A stretch of 59,658 nt of DNA from Anaerolineae bacterium (GTDB lineage: Bacteria; Chloroflexota; Anaerolineae; JAFGEY01). The position numbers and the translations under genes are program-made. The stretch is from assembly GCA_016931365.1 (NCBI GenBank), contig JAFGEY010000497.1:1-59658 (forward strand), written 5' to 3'. The notes under the pieces were generated by a model. It saw only the letters and a list, made by a program, of their open reading frames with translations, was not told where the DNA came from and ran no database searches. Positions 24,027-33,007 of this stretch are shown one piece after another; the stretch's first letter is position 1; each line of letters opens with the position of its first letter.

Positions 24027-26012
24027 CTAGGCCTTAAAGAAGACCTGTTCTCCGGCAAACATCATTGCCGACGAGCGGCCCGATGTCGGCACGTTGCCCA
24101 GGTTGGGCGGAACAATGCACGGATCGGCCACATCGCGGGCGATGGGGAACAGGTGAACGTTTTCCATGCACCACTCGCTAAAGCGCGCCGTGGCGGCATT
24201 GGCTTGCTCACCATAGGGGTTGATCTTGGTCATCTCGTCGTGGATGTCGTACAGTTCCAAGATCCAGTCGGGCGGTTCCTGACCTTCTTTGCCCTCTGTT
24301 CTCATCCAGTCATCCCACTTGATGCCCCACTTGCTGCGCTGCCAGCCCATATAGTCGTCTTTGATCAGCGGCCAGTTGCAGTCATCGAGCCAGTCGATGG
24401 TGGCGTACAGCTCGTTGGCATCGCGGCGCTCGTTCCACAAGCCGCTCTCAAGCTGCTTGAGGGTGATTTTGAGACCCACGGCCTCGAGGTTGGCAGCAAT
24501 CAGTTCGGCGGGCTGCCCGTAGAGCGGGTCGGTGCGCACTTCCATCAAAATCTCGAACGTCTTGCCATCCGGCCCGATGCGGTGGCCTTCGGCGTCTTTT
24601 TGATCCAGGCCCATCTCATCGAGCAGGCTGCTGGCCTTGGCCGGGTCGCCGCCAGGCGGGAACCAGGGGCATGGCTTGCCCAGACCCAGGTACAGGGCGT
24701 TGATGATCTCCTGAAAGTTGATCGCGGCATTGATCGCATGGCGGAAACGCTTGTCGAGCACCACTTTTTGCCAGTTTTCATCCTCGTTGTTATAGTTGAG
24801 CATCAGGGCGACCGGCGCGTTGTGATACACCATATCCAGGTTGACCTTGTAGGCGCTCTTTTCATTTTCCTTGTACAAGGCGACGTCGGTGTGCTTGAGG
24901 ATTTCGCGGCAATAGTTGATCTCACCGGTGATGATCGTCGACGGGATGTTTTCCGGCGTGGCGACCACTTTGGCTTCAACACGCCCGACATACGGAAGCT
25001 GCTTGCCCTCGGTGTCGACCTTGAAATAGTAAGGGTTGCGCTCCATGATGATCTGCTCTTCCGGCGATTCCATGATGATCCACGGACGTAAAACGGGCAG
25101 TTTCTCGGCCTCGTGCTCGCAGCCACCGCCCCACCATGTCCCACCATAGGCCTGGAACAAGCGGTGCCATTCGCCTTCGGTCAACCCTTCCTCGGCCAGC
25201 AGCGGTTTGAGTTCGTCAGCGCTGGCATACGCGGCATGATAGTTCTTTAAATAGTGCTTGGGCTGGATGAACCAGCAGTATGGCTCCCACAGGTTGCCGA
25301 CGCCCATCTTCATAAAAAAGCGACCGTTGGCGGCCTTGAAGGTACACTTGAAGGTGTAATCGTCCAGGTACTCGACGACCATTGGGTCTCCGGCCGCTTT
25401 ACCACCATCTTTGAGCCGTGAATCGAGCGCTGGTGTGATCTGTTCGTTGTTCTGAACGTCTTCCCAAGCAAACTTGACATCATCCATGGTCATCGGCTCG
25501 CCATCGGACCAACGAAGGCCCTTGCGCAGCGTGAATGTAAATTCGGTGATCTCGTCGTTGACCGAGAAAGACTCGACGATGCTGCCCGTGATCGGGCCTG
25601 TTTTGTGCTTGGGAGTGTTGAGGATGTTTTCCAGCGCGTGCTGGCAGGGGTACGACCACGTTGGGTTGGTGGTCACCGTGCGCAGGATGCCGCCGTCATA
25701 GGTGCCCACTTGCCAGTCCAGGTCTTCTTCCACTACCAGAACGCCCGGCCCGACCACAAACGGCGTCACCGGAAGCCGCTCGTTCACCGGCGCCAGTTTG
25801 CCTGACGCGACCAACTCGGTCATTGCGGGTGCTTCGTTCTTGGACGCTTCCTTGACCGGCACAGGTGTGGCTGTCGCCTCCGCGGCTGCTTTAGGTGTAG
25901 CCGTCGCCACATCTTTGGGCGCCACGGTTGTCTTGGCACATGCGGCGACAACGGCACCCGCCGTCGCCAACGCAGATACCTGGATAAATTCTCTACGACT
26001 TAGCTTTCTCAT
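24027..26012 (-). CDS. Extracellular solute-binding protein, family 5, Tat lipoprotein
   Basis: A 661-aa binding lipoprotein of an OppA/DppA-type importer, which in many bacteria takes up peptides, nickel or oligosaccharides. The signal peptide has the Tat motif SRREFIQ at residues 5-11 and a lipobox VVAAC with lipid-bearing Cys25. A Thr/Pro/Ala-rich linker follows, then the large two-lobed domain (EFTFTLRKGLRWSDGEPMT is the family hallmark). The ATG at 26012 follows GAGGAG. It is the first structural gene after lacI. Context with fucosidases suggests fucosylated oligosaccharides as substrate; this is inference, since family 5 also carries peptides. Confidence 0.94.
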   Translation of the reverse strand: MRKLSRREFIQVSALATAGAVVAACAKTTVAPKDVATATPKAAAEATATPVPVKEASKNEAPAMTELVASGKLAPVNERLPVTPFVVGPGVLVVEEDLDWQVGTYDGGILRTVTTNPTWSYPCQHALENILNTPKHKTGPITGSIVESFSVNDEITEFTFTLRKGLRWSDGEPMTMDDVKFAWEDVQNNEQITPALDSRLKDGGKAAGDPMVVEYLDDYTFKCTFKAANGRFFMKMGVGNLWEPYCWFIQPKHYLKNYHAAYASADELKPLLAEEGLTEGEWHRLFQAYGGTWWGGGCEHEAEKLPVLRPWIIMESPEEQIIMERNPYYFKVDTEGKQLPYVGRVEAKVVATPENIPSTIITGEINYCREILKHTDVALYKENEKSAYKVNLDMVYHNAPVALMLNYNNEDENWQKVVLDKRFRHAINAAINFQEIINALYLGLGKPCPWFPPGGDPAKASSLLDEMGLDQKDAEGHRIGPDGKTFEILMEVRTDPLYGQPAELIAANLEAVGLKITLKQLESGLWNERRDANELYATIDWLDDCNWPLIKDDYMGWQRSKWGIKWDDWMRTEGKEGQEPPDWILELYDIHDEMTKINPYGEQANAATARFSEWCMENVHLFPIARDVADPCIVPPNLGNVPTSGRSSAMMFAGEQVFFKA

Positions 26013-26175
26013 TTGTTTTTCTCCTCATTGGATATAACTAAAACGATCACCAACTGCAAACATTTGATCAAAGTCTTTTTTGCGGATGATCTCCTTTCTA
26101 GCCTGCCAATTCAGAAGCTTGAAGCCACTGTCACAAACAGGCGCGTTAAAGCCGGGATAAAAACAGGCCGATCAA
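26013..26175. other. Intergenic region between lacI and the importer operon
   Basis: AT-richer stretch with a weak minus-strand promoter candidate (TTGCAG at 26054-26059, TTATAT at 26032-26037, 16-nt spacer) and the palindrome TTTGATCAAA at 26063-26072, a possible operator. Whether the importer is transcribed from here or by read-through from lacI is undecided. Confidence 0.35.
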
Positions 26176-27186
26176 TTAAGCAACAAGCGGTGGTCCGCTC
26201 GATCTGCGAACAATGACTTTGACCGGTAGCAAAATCTCCTGGCATCCACCCAAAGCCGATCCGGACAGCCGGGCCAGAAGCAGTTCGGCAGCTTGCTTGC
26301 CCATCTCATAAGCCGGTTGATCGGCAACCGTCAGAAAGGGTTCGACGACTTGGCCGTTTGCCAGATCATCAAAGGCGACCATCGACATATCTTCTGGCAC
26401 CGTCAGGCCGGCATCGTGGAGCGCACTCAATGCGCCAATGGCAATAAAGTTATTGGCTGCAAACAATGCAGTTGGGCGTGGTGAGATGGCGAGTACCTGT
26501 TGAGTCATTTCATGTCCTGATGCTCGCTCAAACTCACCATAGCGTATCCAGTCCGTCCGAATCTCCAACCCCATCTCTGTCAATGCGCGGCAATAACCGG
26601 CTATTCGATCTTTAGCTGTAGATATCTCTTTAGGGCCACTTAGCACTGCGATCCGGCGATGCCCAAGAGAAAGAAGGTATTGGACAAGTTGATAGGCGCC
26701 ACCTTCCGAATCGCCGCGGACCATGTCTACCTGAACGGAAGGGACACGACGATCCAAAACGACGATTGGTGTGGTCAGTTCCTGAATCCATTTGCACAAT
26801 TTGGGATTTGTGCACGCCGGCACCAGCAGAATGCCGTCGACTTGCTTTTGTAAAAGCACGTCCAGGTATTGATCCTGTTTTTCTTCGGACTCATCGGTGT
26901 TGCACAGGATAACATTAAAACCGCTTTTCTGGGCGACATCTTCCACGCCACGAACGACGGTGGTCCAAAAGGGGTTTGTGATATCGGTCACAACGAGCGC
27001 CAGTGTATGCGTCCGTTTCAGACGCAGGCTGCGTGCCAGCCGGTTGGGTCTGTATCCGAGTTCCTGGATCGCACTCTCGACGCGTGTTCGTGTTTCTGCG
27101 CTCACATTTGCAGAATTATTGGTCACCCTTGAGACGGTGATCGGGGCCACACCTGCTCGTTTTGCGACATCACGTATGGTCGGCAT
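26176..27186 (-). CDS. LacI-family transcriptional regulator
   Basis: A 336-aa repressor-type regulator. The N-terminal helix-turn-helix is clear: TIRDVAKRAGVAPITVSRVTN, then ETRTRVESAIQELGYRPN with the hinge helix. The rest is a periplasmic-binding-protein-like sugar domain (ALVVTDITNPFW, VDGILLVPACTN, GHRRIAVLSG). The ATG at 27186 was chosen because it opens directly on the DNA-binding domain; the upstream frame has no family content. It sits between the divergent AKR/GH130 genes and the fucoside operon, so it probably senses a sugar from these pathways and controls both sides and itself through the operator at 27252-27265. Confidence 0.95.
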   Translation of the reverse strand: MPTIRDVAKRAGVAPITVSRVTNNSANVSAETRTRVESAIQELGYRPNRLARSLRLKRTHTLALVVTDITNPFWTTVVRGVEDVAQKSGFNVILCNTDESEEKQDQYLDVLLQKQVDGILLVPACTNPKLCKWIQELTTPIVVLDRRVPSVQVDMVRGDSEGGAYQLVQYLLSLGHRRIAVLSGPKEISTAKDRIAGYCRALTEMGLEIRTDWIRYGEFERASGHEMTQQVLAISPRPTALFAANNFIAIGALSALHDAGLTVPEDMSMVAFDDLANGQVVEPFLTVADQPAYEMGKQAAELLLARLSGSALGGCQEILLPVKVIVRRSSGPPLVA

Positions 27187-27251
27187 AAGACAATGCTCTT
27201 GTGGATATGGAGACGAGGAGGAAAGTACAATACTATGGTGACGATACCATT

Positions 27252-27265
27252 TGGTAACGTTGTCA
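27252..27265. promoter_or_regulatory. LacI-type operator candidate
   Basis: TGGTAACGTTGTCA is an imperfect palindrome with the central AACGTT typical of LacI-family sites. It begins at the downstream edge of the lacI -10 box, where binding would repress lacI itself. Confidence 0.55.
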
Positions 27266-27293
27266 TGATAGCATGGATTTTTAGAGTTGTCAA
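27265..27293 (-). promoter_or_regulatory. lacI-gene promoter
   Basis: On the minus strand, TTGACA (27293-27288) and TATCAT (27270-27265) are 17 nt apart, about 80 nt upstream of the regulator start. The operator at 27252-27265 overlaps its downstream edge. Confidence 0.65.
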
Positions 27294-27412
27294 ATACCAA
27301 TCTAGTGTGCGCCATCGGCACCCGTTCTGTCAACAATATCTCGTCGCCTGGTAACTGCTTACTCTCTCGACGGAAATTGCTTTTCAAGACGCGTTTGAGT
27401 TTCTATGTGCTA

Positions 27413-27441
27413 TTTACTTTTTTGACCGTGCAGTGTACAAT
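27413..27441 (+). promoter_or_regulatory. Promoter for AKR and possibly GH130
   Basis: TTTACT (27413-27418), 17-nt spacer and TACAAT (27436-27441), leaving a 50-nt leader to the ATG at 27497. Confidence 0.5.
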
Positions 27442-27496
27442 CAGGCTATCACTACTGGGATGGATATCAGTCCATTTACCCTATGAGGAGGCCACG

Positions 27497-28498
27497 ATGG
27501 AGTACACAACACTGGGACGTTCTAACTTGATCGTCAGCAAGATATGCCTTGGTACCATGCACTTTGGCAGCAGAACTTTAAAAGCTGACGCTTTTGCCAT
27601 TATGGACAAGGCTCTGGAAATGGGTATTAACTTTTTCGATACCGCCAACGTCTACGGCGGTCGCCCCAACACTGGCAGCACTGAGGAGATCATCGGCCGC
27701 TGGTTTCAGCAGGGCGGGGGGCGGCGAGATCGCGTTGTCCTCGCATCCAAAGTCTACGGACAAATGACGTCAGACACACTGCCCAATGAGGCTGCGGGCA
27801 TCTCTGCATATAAGGTGCGCAAACATCTGGCCGATTCGCTGCGCCGGCTGCAAACCGATCACCTCGACCTGTACCAGGTACACCACTTTGATCGCCACAT
27901 CACGCTGGATGAGTTCTGGGGCACTTTTGAACGCCTGATCGACCACGGCGATGTGCTCTATATCGGTACCAGCAACTTTCCCGGTTGGGGTCTGACCAAG
28001 TTCCAGATGAATGCCTGGCAGCGGGGATTGGTAGGTCTGGTGTCGGAACAGACACAGTATAACCTGCTGAACCGCATTCCCGAACTCGAAGTTCTGCCTG
28101 CAGCGCTCGACTTTGGGATCGGCATCCTGGCCTACATGCCATTGGCTGGCGGGCTGTTAACCGGAAACAAGACGATCATTGAGGGATCGCGGACGCACAA
28201 CGTCGAGCGCGAGTACGAAATCACCCCAGAGCGGGGCCCCCAGTTCGAAGCCTTCTCCGCGCTGTGCCGGGAGTTGGGAGAACAAGAATATGTCGTCGCA
28301 ATCGCCTGGACGCTGGCCCATCCAGCGGTTGCTTCTGCCATCGTTGGGGCGCGCACGCTGGCTCACCTGGAAGGGCTTGATCGGGCGGTTGCGCTGTGCC
28401 TCGATGCGGCAGTGATGGATCGCTTGAATGATATCTTTGACATCAACCGGGGGCGTCCGTTGAGGCCCGGTCCGGCGCCGGAAGCCTACGCCTGGTAG
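27497..28498 (+). CDS. Aldo/keto reductase
   Basis: A 333-aa AKR. Tetrad positions: FDTANVYGG (Asp, Tyr), LASKVYG (Lys) and YQVHHFD (His); AIVGARTLAHLEG is the C-terminal cofactor segment. The ATG at 27497 follows GAGGAG; the frame is open upstream but reads across the promoter, so that extension is rejected. It is divergent from lacI and shares its control region. It likely reduces or oxidises a sugar or sugar-derived aldehyde; the exact substrate is unknown. Confidence 0.92.
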   Translation: MEYTTLGRSNLIVSKICLGTMHFGSRTLKADAFAIMDKALEMGINFFDTANVYGGRPNTGSTEEIIGRWFQQGGGRRDRVVLASKVYGQMTSDTLPNEAAGISAYKVRKHLADSLRRLQTDHLDLYQVHHFDRHITLDEFWGTFERLIDHGDVLYIGTSNFPGWGLTKFQMNAWQRGLVGLVSEQTQYNLLNRIPELEVLPAALDFGIGILAYMPLAGGLLTGNKTIIEGSRTHNVEREYEITPERGPQFEAFSALCRELGEQEYVVAIAWTLAHPAVASAIVGARTLAHLEGLDRAVALCLDAAVMDRLNDIFDINRGRPLRPGPAPEAYAW

Positions 28499-28688
28499 CC
28501 AGGCCAAACAGATTTTCCACCGCCTCACGATCTTGCTTTGGTTTTGTTTCATTTGCGCATTTGTGCTTTTTGACTACAATCCGTTTAAAGAAGACAAAGC
28601 CCTTGTGTTTGCAGTCTGTCCATTATCATTTCTTGTATCATAGTCAAGCGCGTTACAAACTCGAGTTTTGTCGTAGAAAGGATCTCCA

Positions 28689-29687
28689 ATGCCCAAATAT
28701 CAGATTACAGGCGAATCGGTGCCCAATATGCCCTGGGAAGACAAACCCGCCGATTGCGACAAAGTGATGTGGCGATATAGCCAAAACCCGATCATCCCCC
28801 GCGACCTGATCCCGACCTCAAACAGCATTTTCAACAGCGCCGTCGTGACCTACAAGGGCGAGTTTGCCGGCGTCTTTCGCTGCGACGACACCGCACGGCG
28901 GATGGTGCTGCATGCCGGGCGCAGCGTGGACGGCATCAATTGGCAGATCGATCATCAAATGATCAAATTCACCCCCGAACCATCGGACCCGCGCATCAAG
29001 GAGATCGAGTATTTTGAGTATGGCTATGACCCGCGCGTGGTGTGGATCGAGGATCGCTATTACGTGACCTGGTGCAACTGGTTCCACGGCCCGACGATCG
29101 GCGCGGGGTATACGCAAGATTTCAAAACCTTTTACCAGATCGAAAACGCCTATCTGCCCTTTAACCGCAACGGCGTGCTCTTTCCACGCCGGATCAACGG
29201 CCACTTTGCCATGCTCAGCCGCCCAAGCGACAACGGGCACACCCCCTTTGGCGACATTTTCTACAGCGAGAGCCCCGATATGTGCTACTGGGGCCGTCAC
29301 CGCTACGTGATGGGCCGGGCCGGCGGCTGGCAAAGCACCAAGATTGGCGCCGGGCCGATTCCCATTGAGACCTCGGAGGGTTGGCTGCTGATTTATCATG
29401 GTGTGCTCACCTCCTGCAATGGGTTCGTCTACAGCGCCGGCGTGGCTCTGCTCGACCTCGATGAGCCGTGGAAGGTGATCGCGCGCAGCCGGCCGTACAT
29501 CATTTCGCCGCAAAAGCTGTACGAGTGCGTCGGCGATGTGCCCAATGTGGTCTTTCCCTGTGCCGCGATCTGCGACGCCGACACCGGCCGGCTGGCGGTC
29601 TATTACGGCGGCGCGGACACGGTGGTCGCGCTGGCCTTTAGTACCGTCGACGACCTGATTGATTTCGTCAAAGACAATCCGCTGTAA
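28689..29687 (+). CDS. Glycoside phosphorylase, GH130 (mannoside phosphorylase-like)
   Basis: A 332-aa five-bladed beta-propeller enzyme. Family marks are [36 protein letters not shown] with the probable catalytic Asp114, [21 protein letters not shown] and [11 protein letters not shown]130 enzymes cleave beta-mannosides with phosphate to give mannose 1-phosphate, which feeds GDP-mannose. That would link to the GDP-mannose 3,5-epimerase at 12580-13620. Members of the family are cytoplasmic; no signal peptide is present. The ATG at 28689 follows GAAAGGA. The exact GH130 subgroup (mannobiose, mannosyl-glucose or other) cannot be told here. Confidence 0.9.
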   Translation: MPKYQITGESVPNMPWEDKPADCDKVMWRYSQNPIIPRDLIPTSNSIFNSAVVTYKGEFAGVFRCDDTARRMVLHAGRSVDGINWQIDHQMIKFTPEPSDPRIKEIEYFEYGYDPRVVWIEDRYYVTWCNWFHGPTIGAGYTQDFKTFYQIENAYLPFNRNGVLFPRRINGHFAMLSRPSDNGHTPFGDIFYSESPDMCYWGRHRYVMGRAGGWQSTKIGAGPIPIETSEGWLLIYHGVLTSCNGFVYSAGVALLDLDEPWKVIARSRPYIISPQKLYECVGDVPNVVFPCAAICDADTGRLAVYYGGADTVVALAFSTVDDLIDFVKDNPL

Positions 29688-29719
29688 TGGCGCGCACAAA
29701 CAAGTGCTGTATAACCTCG

Positions 29720-29754
29720 AAATGCCCGACCGTCATCGTATGGCCGGGCATTTT
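29720..29754 (+). terminator. Terminator after the GH130 gene
   Basis: AAATGCCCG pairs with CGGGCATTT and ends in TTTT, 33 nt after the stop codon. Confidence 0.75.
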
Positions 29755-29847
29755 GGGTACATGATGCAACTTGGAGCACTATGTCGGCGTATTGGATATG
29801 CAAATGGTCAAGTCTAGGTTCCGGTGCATCCGGGAGGGGAGTGTTCG

Positions 29848-30495
29848 ATGAACAAGTTTTATCAAAATCGACTTTTTTGGGGCCTGCTGTTGGTCGGCGT
29901 TGGCGTGATCTTGTTGTTCCAAAATCTCAACATTTTCAAATTTGTTTGGGATGTGGCCTGGATCGGCATCCTGGGCGTCGGTAGCGCGCTCTTTTTCATG
30001 ACCTTTTTGGGCAATCGCAGCCAGTGGTGGGCGGTCATTCCCAGCGCGGCGCTCTTGGGTCTGGCGCTGTCTGCGGCAGTGAGTCTGCTTTTTCCCGCGT
30101 TGGGGGCGCGTGTCGGCGGGGCGCTATTTTTGATCGTGCTGGCGCAGAGCTTTTGGATCATCTATCTGCGCGATCGTGGTCAGTGGTGGGCGATCATCCC
30201 CTGCGGTGCGCTTTTTACCATCGCCGCCGTCGATCTGGTCGAAACCTTGCTGCCGCGCGTCGAAACAGGCGGGTTGTTCTTTCTCGGCCTCGGCGCGACT
30301 TTCGGCCTGGTCTACCTGTTGCCTGCCTCACAAGGGCGGATGCGCTGGGCGATCATCCCGGCGGTTATTTTGATCGCCATCGGGTTGGTGATCAGTTTTG
30401 CTTCGACGTCGCTGTTGCAAATGCTCTGGCCCGCGGCGATCATCCTGGCCGGCGGGTGGATGCTGATGCAAGCGTTTTGGCCGCGCAAGCGCTGA
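29848..30495 (+). CDS. LiaI-like integral membrane protein
   Basis: A 215-aa hydrophobic protein with six or seven probable spans and repeated short units (FWGLLLVGVGVILLFQNLNIF, QWWAVIPSAALLG, QWWAIIPCGALF, MRWAIIPAVILIAIG). The repeated W-AIIP phrases show internal duplication. The N-terminal half resembles the LiaI/LiaF transmembrane region. The ATG at 29848 follows GGGAGGGGAG. It precedes a LiaF-like gene by 33 nt. In firmicutes LiaF inhibits a cell-envelope stress kinase; no liaRS-like pair lies next to this one, so function is open. Confidence 0.75.
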   Translation: MNKFYQNRLFWGLLLVGVGVILLFQNLNIFKFVWDVAWIGILGVGSALFFMTFLGNRSQWWAVIPSAALLGLALSAAVSLLFPALGARVGGALFLIVLAQSFWIIYLRDRGQWWAIIPCGALFTIAAVDLVETLLPRVETGGLFFLGLGATFGLVYLLPASQGRMRWAIIPAVILIAIGLVISFASTSLLQMLWPAAIILAGGWMLMQAFWPRKR

Positions 30496-30528
30496 ACTGC
30501 GCCACAAGAAGGTTTGAGGAGATTCGGA

Positions 30529-31443
30529 ATGGAACATCGTGAACGTAAGGGAAGTCTGTTCGGGCCACTGCTGCTGGTTTTGATCGGCGTGGTCTTTTTA
30601 CTCAACAACTTTGGTCTGGTCGAGTGGGACATCTGGCTGCAACTGCTGCGCCTGTGGCCGATTTTTATCATCGGGGCCGGGCTGGACATGCTCTTTGGCC
30701 GCCGGTCGATGGCTGGTTCGTTCATCGTCGGTGTACTGCTGATCGCCCTGCTGGCTGGCGGGGTGTGGTATCTGTCCGCCCAGACGCCTGACGGGCCGGA
30801 GCGGGTTGAAGAGGTCAGTTATGGGCTGGAAGGCGTCGACAAGGCCGACGTGCATATTGGTTTTGGGGTAGGCACGCTCAAGTTGGGCGCCTTGGGCGAT
30901 TCAAGGCAGTTGATCGAAGGTAAGGCCGATCTGAGCAGAGGTGAAACACTGCTCAGCGAACACCAGGTCAAGGGCAACAAGGCGACACTGACGCTGGACA
31001 GCAAAATATCGACCCCGCTCAACTATCCCAACAGCTATGCCAAGAATAAAGTGTGGGCATTGAATCTCAGCAGCGGGGTGCAATTGTCGCTGGATGTCGA
31101 CACCGGCGTCGGGATGGCCGAGCTGGACCTGCGCCGTCTCGACGTGAGTGACCTGTCAATCGATTCTGGGGTGGGCAAAACGACGATTTTGCTGCCGCAG
31201 GAGGGGCGGTTTGATGTCGAGATTAAAGCTGGCGTGGGCGAGGTAATCATTCAAGTGCCGGAAGGGTTGGAGGTTCAGATCAACGTCGATCCGGGCCTGG
31301 GCGGCATAGAGGTACCCGAAAGCTACCGGCGCAGCGGCGATACCTACACTTCGCCCGGCTACGGCTCCGCAGCAGATCGGGCTGATATCGAGATCAACGG
31401 TGGCGTGGGACGCATCGTCATCCGCGAGTACAAGGGAGAGTAA
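30529..31443 (+). CDS. LiaF-like membrane protein with toastrack beta-domain
   Basis: A 304-aa protein. Residues about 10-80 hold two to three membrane spans (LLLVLIGVVFLLNNFGLVEWD, then WPIFIIGAGLDMLFG). The rest is a repetitive beta-domain in which GVG or GLG units recur (GFGVGTLKLG, DTGVGMAELDLR, DSGVGKTTILLP, KAGVGEVIIQVP, NGGVGRIVI), the toastrack or DUF4097-like right-handed pattern. The ATG at 30529 follows GAGGAG. It likely sits in the membrane with the beta-domain outside or inside the cell; envelope-stress sensing is inferred from LiaF. Confidence 0.8.
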   Translation: MEHRERKGSLFGPLLLVLIGVVFLLNNFGLVEWDIWLQLLRLWPIFIIGAGLDMLFGRRSMAGSFIVGVLLIALLAGGVWYLSAQTPDGPERVEEVSYGLEGVDKADVHIGFGVGTLKLGALGDSRQLIEGKADLSRGETLLSEHQVKGNKATLTLDSKISTPLNYPNSYAKNKVWALNLSSGVQLSLDVDTGVGMAELDLRRLDVSDLSIDSGVGKTTILLPQEGRFDVEIKAGVGEVIIQVPEGLEVQINVDPGLGGIEVPESYRRSGDTYTSPGYGSAADRADIEINGGVGRIVIREYKGE

Positions 31444-31491
31444 ACCCTCCAGCAATGGCGCTGGAATAAAATCTATCCTCTTTTTTTGCCG

Positions 31492-31522
31492 AGAACCCCG
31501 TTTGCAAAAAACGGGGTTCTTT
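31492..31522 (+). terminator. Rho-independent terminator
   Basis: AGAACCCCGTTT and AAACGGGGTTCT form a 12-bp perfect stem around GCAAA, followed by TT. It ends the LiaI/LiaF-like operon. Confidence 0.8.
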
Positions 31523-31569
31523 AGTATGCTTGGATGGATGGAAACACGCACTTGAATTGAGGAGGACCG

Positions 31570-32229
31570 ATGTTTGTCAAACAATTTTTGATCGGCGGCG
31601 ATCGCAATTATGCCTACCTTATCGCCGATCGGACGACAAAGCAGGCTGCTGCGATCGACGTATCCTATTCGCCGCAAAAAGTTTGGGATTTTGCTCAGGC
31701 CAACGGCTACGAAATCGCCTACGTGTTTAGCACTCACGGGCACGGCGATCACACCAACGGCAACGCCGAGATGCGCAGGCTGAGTGGCAAGCAGGCGCTC
31801 CTGTTCGGCGATGTCGATCCCGCCACCGGTCTCAGACTCGCCGATGGCGTCCAACTGCCGCTGGGCGAACTGCGCATCCAAATCATCCACACGCCGGGCC
31901 ACACTCAGGATGCGATGTGCCTGTACGTGCAAGGCCCGTCGGCGTCTCCGGGCGTCGTCTTGACCGGTGATACTCTCTTTGTGGGCAAGGTTGGTGGAAC
32001 CGATTTCGGCGCGGGCGCGCGTGCCGAGTACGATGCACTCCATAACAAGTTGCTGATCCTGCCCGACGACACGCGTGTCTTGCCTGGTCACAACTATGGC
32101 GTGGCGCCCGAGTCGACCATCGTGCATGAGCGCGAGACCAATCCCTTCCTCACCCAGCCCGATTTTGACCATTTTGTGTGGCTCAAGCAGAACTGGGTGG
32201 CCTATAAAGCGGAGCACGGCATTGCCTGA
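31570..32229 (+). CDS. Metallo-beta-lactamase-fold hydrolase (glyoxalase II-like)
   Basis: A 219-aa MBL-fold protein. The zinc motif reads STHGHGDHTNG (HxHxDH), with later ligands in HTPGHTQD and in GDTLFVGKVGG and LPGHNYG. It resembles hydroxyacylglutathione hydrolases or persulfide dioxygenase-type enzymes acting on thioesters; length is a little short for full-size glyoxalase II. The ATG at 31570 follows GGAGG. The last 8 nt overlap the methyltransferase start, so the two are coupled. Confidence 0.88.
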   Translation: MFVKQFLIGGDRNYAYLIADRTTKQAAAIDVSYSPQKVWDFAQANGYEIAYVFSTHGHGDHTNGNAEMRRLSGKQALLFGDVDPATGLRLADGVQLPLGELRIQIIHTPGHTQDAMCLYVQGPSASPGVVLTGDTLFVGKVGGTDFGAGARAEYDALHNKLLILPDDTRVLPGHNYGVAPESTIVHERETNPFLTQPDFDHFVWLKQNWVAYKAEHGIA

Positions 32230-32998
32230 CCCAATCGCCAAGCCCTGGTACGAGGCCAGTTTCGGCAAGGAATACCTGGAACTGTACGCCCACCGCGACG
32301 AGGCCGAAGCGCACGCCGACATCAAAGCGATTGTCGATCTCATTTCACCGCCCAGGGATCAACCATTGCTCGATCTTTGCTGCGGGGCGGGGCGGCACCT
32401 GGCCTCGCTGGTCGAATTGGGCTTTACCTCGCTCGTTGGCCTTGATCTGTCACACGAGTTACTCCATGTGGCCGAACGGCGCTTGCATCCCAGTGATGGG
32501 TGTGCGGACGGCAAAATTCTTCTCGTGCGCGCCGATATGCGCGAGATTCCCTATCAAAACCATTTTGCCGCCGTGCTCTCGCTGTTTACCTCGTTCGGCT
32601 ATTTCGACGACGATGCGCAAAATCAGGCTGTGTTTGGAGCCGTGTACCGGGCGCTTCGGCCGGGCGGCACGTTCTTGATCGATTATCTGAATCGCGATTA
32701 TGTGGTCGACAATCTGGTCGAATGCGACAGCAAAGAGTTGCCCGATCGGCGCATTGACAACGTGCGCTGCCTGACCGAAGGTTGCCGCCGCGTCGAAAAG
32801 ACGGTCATTGTCACCATCGCAGATGGACGGCAGCGCACCTTTCACGAGTCGGTGCGGATGTACTCGCAAGCAGAGATGATCGATATGCTGCGTGCAGAAG
32901 GGCTTGTCGACATCTGGACCTGTGGCTCGTTGAACGGTGAGTGTTTTGAGTGCGGCAGCGAGCGGCTCATTTTGGTCGCCAAAAAACCGGAGGCTTAG
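32222..32998 (+). CDS. Class I SAM-dependent methyltransferase
   Basis: A 258-aa methyltransferase. Motif I is LLDLCCGAGRHLASL, motif II region GLDLSHELL, and the post-motif segment RADMREIPYQNHFAAVLSLF gives the acidic adenine loop. The C-terminal half, ending in an acidic ECFECGSERLIL, is beta-rich. It belongs to the small-molecule branch by shape; the substrate is unknown. The start is TTG at 32222 with GGAG 7 nt upstream; no ATG or GTG fits, and the preceding MBL gene overlaps by 8 nt. Confidence 0.85.
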   Translation: MPDPIAKPWYEASFGKEYLELYAHRDEAEAHADIKAIVDLISPPRDQPLLDLCCGAGRHLASLVELGFTSLVGLDLSHELLHVAERRLHPSDGCADGKILLVRADMREIPYQNHFAAVLSLFTSFGYFDDDAQNQAVFGAVYRALRPGGTFLIDYLNRDYVVDNLVECDSKELPDRRIDNVRCLTEGCRRVEKTVIVTIADGRQRTFHESVRMYSQAEMIDMLRAEGLVDIWTCGSLNGECFECGSERLILVAKKPEA

Positions 32999-33007
32999 TC
33001 GATTCAA

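Larger units (their letters stand above)
27187..27496. other. Divergent control region between lacI and the AKR gene
   Basis: A 310-bp region holding a minus-strand promoter, a LacI-type operator and a plus-strand promoter, listed separately. No small ORF or RNA gene is apparent in the remaining sequence. Confidence 0.6.
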
